Shown piece after piece: positions 6,311 through 8,823 of a stretch of DNA of 8,823 bases (positions within the stretch are counted from its first letter, which is position 1; each line of letters begins with the position of its first letter). Where the stretch lies: the NCBI GenBank assembly GCA_016935885.1, contig JAFGQA010000293.1:1-8823 (forward strand). Direction: 5' to 3'. The notes below the pieces were generated by a model. It saw only the letters and a list, made by a program, of their open reading frames with translations. It ran no database searches and was not told the DNA's origin. A program made the translations under genes and the position numbers. Origin of the DNA: Phycisphaerae bacterium (GTDB lineage: Bacteria; Planctomycetota; Phycisphaerae; UBA1845; UTPLA1).

Positions 6311-6778
6311 ATGTGCCGAATCGAGCCGTACGCCCCGGAGCACCAAGACGGGATCGTCGCCGTCGTACGGGCCGTGCACGAAGAGTACGGATTCACATGG
6401 GAGGCGGACGGCTATCACCGCGATCTGTACGACATCGGTGCCTTCTACACACAGCAAGGCGGCATGTTCTGGAGCTTGCTTGCAGAGGGGCGTGTGATCG
6501 GCTGCGCAGGCGTCCTGGTGCACGGGCGGGAATGCGAACTGCACCGGATGTATTTGTTGCCGGCGTATCGGGGGCGTGGGTTGGGCCGCCTTCTGTTGGA
6601 AACGTCAATGGACTTCGGGAGGCGGCAGGGCTGCCGCCGAATGCAGGCGTGGAGTGACGTGAAGCTGACGCAGGCACACAAGCTCTACCGCAAGGCCGGC
6701 TTCGTGCAGGAGGGCGAGCGAATCTGCGACGATCCCGACAACGCCCGGGAGTACGGCTTTTGGAGGGAGCCGTTGTGA
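6311..6778 (+). CDS. GNAT-family N-acetyltransferase
   Basis: A 155-residue GCN5-related acetyltransferase, which would transfer an acetyl group from acetyl-CoA to an amine. The acetyl-CoA pyrophosphate-binding signature (R/Q-x-x-G-x-G/A) is RGRGLG at residues 87-92, preceded by the strand ELHRMYLLPAY and followed by the helix LLLETSMDFGRRQG. The final AHKLYRKAGFVQEGE is the usual motif B region. The N-terminal EPYAPEHQDGIVAVVRAVHEEYG fits the first strand and helix of the fold. The ATG at 6311 follows the previous stop by eight bases. An in-frame start at 6227 would lie inside the phosphodiesterase gene and is not needed. No clear ribosome site precedes it, so it may depend on coupled translation. 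Its stop overlaps the GTG of xseA. The substrate is unknown; operon position does not identify it. Confidence 0.87.
   Translation: MCRIEPYAPEHQDGIVAVVRAVHEEYGFTWEADGYHRDLYDIGAFYTQQGGMFWSLLAEGRVIGCAGVLVHGRECELHRMYLLPAYRGRGLGRLLLETSMDFGRRQGCRRMQAWSDVKLTQAHKLYRKAGFVQEGERICDDPDNAREYGFWREPL
6762..6767 (+). promoter_or_regulatory. xseA: Ribosome binding site that decides the xseA start
   Basis: GGAGGG inside the end of the GNAT gene sits seven bases before GTG at 6775. It supports that codon over the TTG at 6760, which has no such site and overlaps this one. Confidence 0.6.
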
Positions 6779-8376
6779 GCGCCGAGAACACGTCATCAAC
6801 GCGGCCGCCCTTTGACCCGAGCCGCATCAGGGCAGAGGCGGATGACGGCGGTCCGCGATGGTCTGACGAAGGCGGTGCCAGCCCCGCGACGATGACGGTC
6901 ACGCAGTTGACGCAGTTGGTTCGTGGGGCGATCCGCAAGGCGCTGCCGAGCGACGTACACGTGGTTGGCGAGTTGTCGAACGTCTCCGCCCCGTCCGGGG
7001 GACACCTGTATTTCACGCTGAAAGATGACACGAGCGAAGTCCGTTGTGTGATGTGGCGATCGTCGGCCAAATTGCTGCGATTCCGCATCGAGGACGGGCT
7101 CGAGGTCGTGGCGACCGGCTCGGTGGACGTGTACGAGCCTCGGGGGCAGTACCAGTTCTACGTAGGCCGCATGGAGCCGCGCGGCACGGGGGCGTTGGAG
7201 CTTGCCTTCCGGCAGTTGAAGGAGCGGCTGGAGAAGGAGGGCCTGTTCGACCCGCGGCGAAAGCGACGGTTGCCGAGGTTCCCCGAGCGGATCGCCGTGG
7301 TGACGAGTCCGACCGGCGCGGCGGTCCGCGACATCCTGCAAACCATCCAGCGCCGGTATCCGTGCGTTTGCGTGTATGTGTTCGGCGTCCGCGTGCAGGG
7401 CGAAGGCGCGGCGGCAGAGGTGGCGGACGCCATTCGGCGGATCAACCACGCGAGCGCCGCCTTGGGCGGCGTCGACGTGATGATCGTCGGTCGTGGTGGC
7501 GGTTCGATCGAGGATCTGTGGGCGTTCAACGAGGAGGTCGTTGCGCGGGCGATTCATACCAGCCAGATCCCGATCGTCAGCGCCGTCGGGCACGAGGTGG
7601 ATTTCACGATTGCCGATTTCGTCGCGGACGCGCGGGCAGCGACGCCGACGGCCGCCGCGGAGCTGGTGGTGCCGGTCCGCGCGGAACTGGTGGCGGAGAT
7701 CGACGGTCGCCAACATCGGCTGGTTCAGGCGGTGCAGCGGCTACTGGACGGCGCACGGGCACGCCTGTCCATGCTGGAGCGGTCGGAATGGTTCCGGGAC
7801 CCCGTTGGCCGCGTGCGACGGCGGCACCAGCAGGTTGACGAGGTGGCGGGGCGGTTGCAGTTGGCCGTCTCGCGGGCATGGGCCCGGCGGCGGTCGGCGA
7901 TGCACAGTCTGGAGGTCCGGCTGGTTCGGGTCCGGCCCGAGGCCCTCCTGGCCCGGCGGAGGGCGTTGCTGGCGGCGATGGAACATCGTCTGCGGTGGGC
8001 GCAGGGCCGCTATGACCTGACGGCCGAGCGCAGACTGCGGGAGGTCAGCGCCCGATTGCTGGCGGCCTCGCCCCAACGATTGACCGACCGCGGCGTTCTT
8101 CTCGTCGATCAGCTTGCCGGCCGGCTATTCCGCGGCATCTCGCGCCTGGTCGAAGACAACAAGCAGGCCGTGGCCGCCTTGGACGCACGCCTGGCGGCGA
8201 GCAGCCATCAGCAAATCCTCGGCCGCGGCTTCAGCATCACGCGGCACGCGAAGACCCGAAAGATCGTCCGCCGTCCGGCCGACGTCCGCGTCGGCGATCG
8301 GCTGCGGACCGAAACAGCAGACGGAAAGATCGCCAGCCGCGTGATCGACGAGCGACAGGGCGAGCTGTTTGAGTGA
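6775..8376 (+). CDS. xseA: Exonuclease VII large subunit (XseA)
   Basis: A 533-residue XseA, the catalytic subunit of exonuclease VII, which degrades single-stranded DNA from both ends in mismatch repair and related processes. Domains in order: an N-terminal extension of about 40 hydrophilic residues; an OB-fold DNA-binding domain (about 41-140: TVTQLTQLVRGAI, GELSNVSAPSGGHLYFTLKD); the catalytic core with GRGGGSIEDLWAFN (239-252) and GHEVDFTIADFVAD (272-285); an Arg-rich coiled coil (about 305-450); and the C-terminal RGFSITR...GDRL segment. All catalytic motifs look intact. It is longer than the 456-residue E. coli protein, owing to the extension and a longer coiled coil. GTG at 6775 overlaps the GNAT stop (GTGA) and has GGAGGG before it. 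ATG at 6892 would remove the extension. The small-subunit gene xseB does not follow within the window. The last codons and stop are part of a four-copy tandem repeat. Confidence 0.95.
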   Translation: MSAENTSSTRPPFDPSRIRAEADDGGPRWSDEGGASPATMTVTQLTQLVRGAIRKALPSDVHVVGELSNVSAPSGGHLYFTLKDDTSEVRCVMWRSSAKLLRFRIEDGLEVVATGSVDVYEPRGQYQFYVGRMEPRGTGALELAFRQLKERLEKEGLFDPRRKRRLPRFPERIAVVTSPTGAAVRDILQTIQRRYPCVCVYVFGVRVQGEGAAAEVADAIRRINHASAALGGVDVMIVGRGGGSIEDLWAFNEEVVARAIHTSQIPIVSAVGHEVDFTIADFVADARAATPTAAAELVVPVRAELVAEIDGRQHRLVQAVQRLLDGARARLSMLERSEWFRDPVGRVRRRHQQVDEVAGRLQLAVSRAWARRRSAMHSLEVRLVRVRPEALLARRRALLAAMEHRLRWAQGRYDLTAERRLREVSARLLAASPQRLTDRGVLLVDQLAGRLFRGISRLVEDNKQAVAALDARLAASSHQQILGRGFSITRHAKTRKIVRRPADVRVGDRLRTETADGKIASRVIDERQGELFE

Positions 8377-8433
8377 GGGCGAGCTGTTTGAGTGAGGGCG
8401 AGCTGTTTGAGTGAGGGCGAGATGTTTGAGTGA
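8358..8433 (+). repeat. Four tandem 19-bp copies spanning the xseA stop codon
   Basis: The unit GGGCGAGCTGTTTGAGTGA occurs at 8358-8376, 8377-8395, 8396-8414 and, with one C-to-A change, 8415-8433. The first copy encodes the last residues and the stop of XseA (GELFE-stop). The other three lie outside the gene. Because 19 is not a multiple of three, the TGA codons at 8374, 8393, 8412 and 8431 cover all three reading frames. Near-identity suggests a recent slippage duplication of the gene end. Confidence 0.95.
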
Positions 8434-8443
8434 GGGGCGCCAA

Positions 8444-8650
8444 GGTCCGCGACACCTCCAGCGGCTTTCGGTTCTGCGTGGCACTGACGGCTTGTCCAGT
8501 GGGTGCCACTGGCGGCTCGTCCGCCAGTGCCCGCGGCATTCCGACTCTGTGTGCCACTGGCGGCTCGTCCGCCAGTGCCCGCGGCATTCCGATTCTGGGT
8601 GCCACTGGCGGCTTGCCCGCCAGTGCCACACGCCCAAACTGTCACGGACC
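8444..8650. mobile_element. 207-bp repeat element with related inverted ends
   Basis: The ends GGTCCGCGACA (8444-8454) and TGTCACGGACC (8640-8650) are inverted copies with one mismatch in 11. The right end, AAACTGTCACGGACCC in full, matches the end motif of the 203-bp element at 4205-4407, and the two elements are nearly equal in length. The interior differs: here it is filled by the hairpin units described separately. No protein or transposase is encoded. Short open frames in it have repeated low-complexity translations and look non-coding. It lies just downstream of the xseA tandem repeat. Confidence 0.5.
8461..8629. repeat. Array of 48-bp units, each with a CACTGGCGG hairpin
   Basis: Perfect 9-bp hairpins CACTGGCGG / CCGCCAGTG with five-base loops occur at 8507-8529, 8555-8577 and 8603-8625, exactly 48 bases apart. 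The connecting arm is GCGGCATTCCGAYTCTG. The stretch 8503-8544 is identical to 8551-8592 over 42 bases. Units at 8533-8580 and 8581-8628 differ at five positions. A degenerate unit with a shortened hairpin lies at 8461-8502. In the last unit GTG and CAC extend the stem beyond a C-C mismatch. This looks like a REP/BIME-type intergenic palindrome array; its function is not known. Confidence 0.85.
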
Positions 8651-8823
8651 CTGGCCAGCCGGTTCACTGCCTGTTGAGGCGTCGTGCGGGAATAACATGA
8701 CCGATTGTGCCACTTGGCTGGCTTGCCGTTTGGCGCATCAACCGTCCACGCTATTCCTGCGTGACTCCTAAGGTGGCCGGGCACCCGGTGGCCGCGACGC
8801 ATCTGGCCCGCTCGGAACGCGTC
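8651..8823. other. Downstream region with no recognisable gene
   Basis: No credible coding region, promoter or RNA gene was found. The octamer CTGGCCAG (8651-8658) is palindromic. GTGCCACTTGGCTGGCTTGCC (from 8707) may be a decayed relative of the hairpin unit. CCGGGCACCCGG (8775-8786) can form a tiny hairpin. Together with 8377-8650 this makes about 450 bases without a gene. Confidence 0.5.

Noticed and set aside
8461..8629. CRISPR array
   Set aside because: The intervening segments are near-identical rather than unique, there are only three to four units, and no cas gene is nearby.
8707..8736. Fifth hairpin unit
   Set aside because: GTGCCACTTGGCTGGCTTGCC resembles the unit, but the right arm of the stem is degraded, so it is only a possible relic.
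8430..8771. Open frame of 113 residues over the hairpin array, plus several overlapping frames on both strands
   Set aside because: The translations are repeats of the hairpin units (GATGGSSASARGIP and similar). The DNA explains them as palindromic repeats, and no frame has a convincing start site.
8377..8823. xseB gene expected after xseA
   Set aside because: No frame of about 70-80 residues with exonuclease VII small-subunit features is present.

Overview
This is an 8.8 kb stretch of GC-rich bacterial chromosome. It holds seven protein genes of ordinary cellular type and an unusual amount of repeated, hairpin-forming intergenic DNA. The best guess for the source is a member of Planctomycetota or a neighbouring high-GC phylum. 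That rests on the long RdgC-like protein, the back-to-back pair of CNNM/CorC-type genes, frequent TTG/GTG starts, and dispersed palindromic intergenic repeats. No rRNA or marker gene confirms it, so the phylum is an inference of moderate strength.

Layout. Positions 1-308 carry the end of a dispersed repeat and a candidate promoter, leading into an RdgC-like recombination protein (309-1481, +). A 264-base gap follows between convergent genes; its middle (1541-1644) can fold into a branched structure closed by a perfect 10-bp stem. On the minus strand come two overlapping CNNM/CBS membrane proteins (4150 to 1746, ATGA overlap). The first has the full CNNM-CBS-CorC_HlyC layout. The second is shortened and has altered CBS motifs. 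A divergent intergenic region (4151-4502) contains a 203-bp element with perfect 15-bp inverted ends. Next is a TauE/SafE-type permease (4503-5351, +). Then comes a promoter and a compact three-gene operon (5514-8376, +): a YmdB-type metallophosphodiesterase, a GNAT acetyltransferase, and XseA, the large subunit of exonuclease VII. The last 18 bases before the end of xseA, stop codon included, begin a 19-bp unit repeated four times in tandem. Beyond it lies a second element of about 207 bp with related inverted ends that contains repeated CACTGGCGG/CCGCCAGTG hairpins. No gene is visible from 8377 to the end.

How it fits together. RdgC-like and XseA both act on DNA ends or recombination intermediates, but they are not in one transcription unit. 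YmdB-type phosphodiesterase, GNAT and XseA are likely co-transcribed, with an 8-nt gap and then a GTGA overlap. The CNNM pair is translationally coupled and probably forms a metal-ion (Mg2+/Co2+) transport system. I see no convincing defence system, prophage, transposase, tRNA, rRNA or CRISPR array.

The part most worth a second look is the intergenic repeat family: two elements of similar size share the terminal motif TGTCAYGGACC, and a partial third copy lies at the window start. The 19-bp stop-codon tandem repeat and the amino-acid changes in the second CNNM protein and the phosphodiesterase are secondary points.
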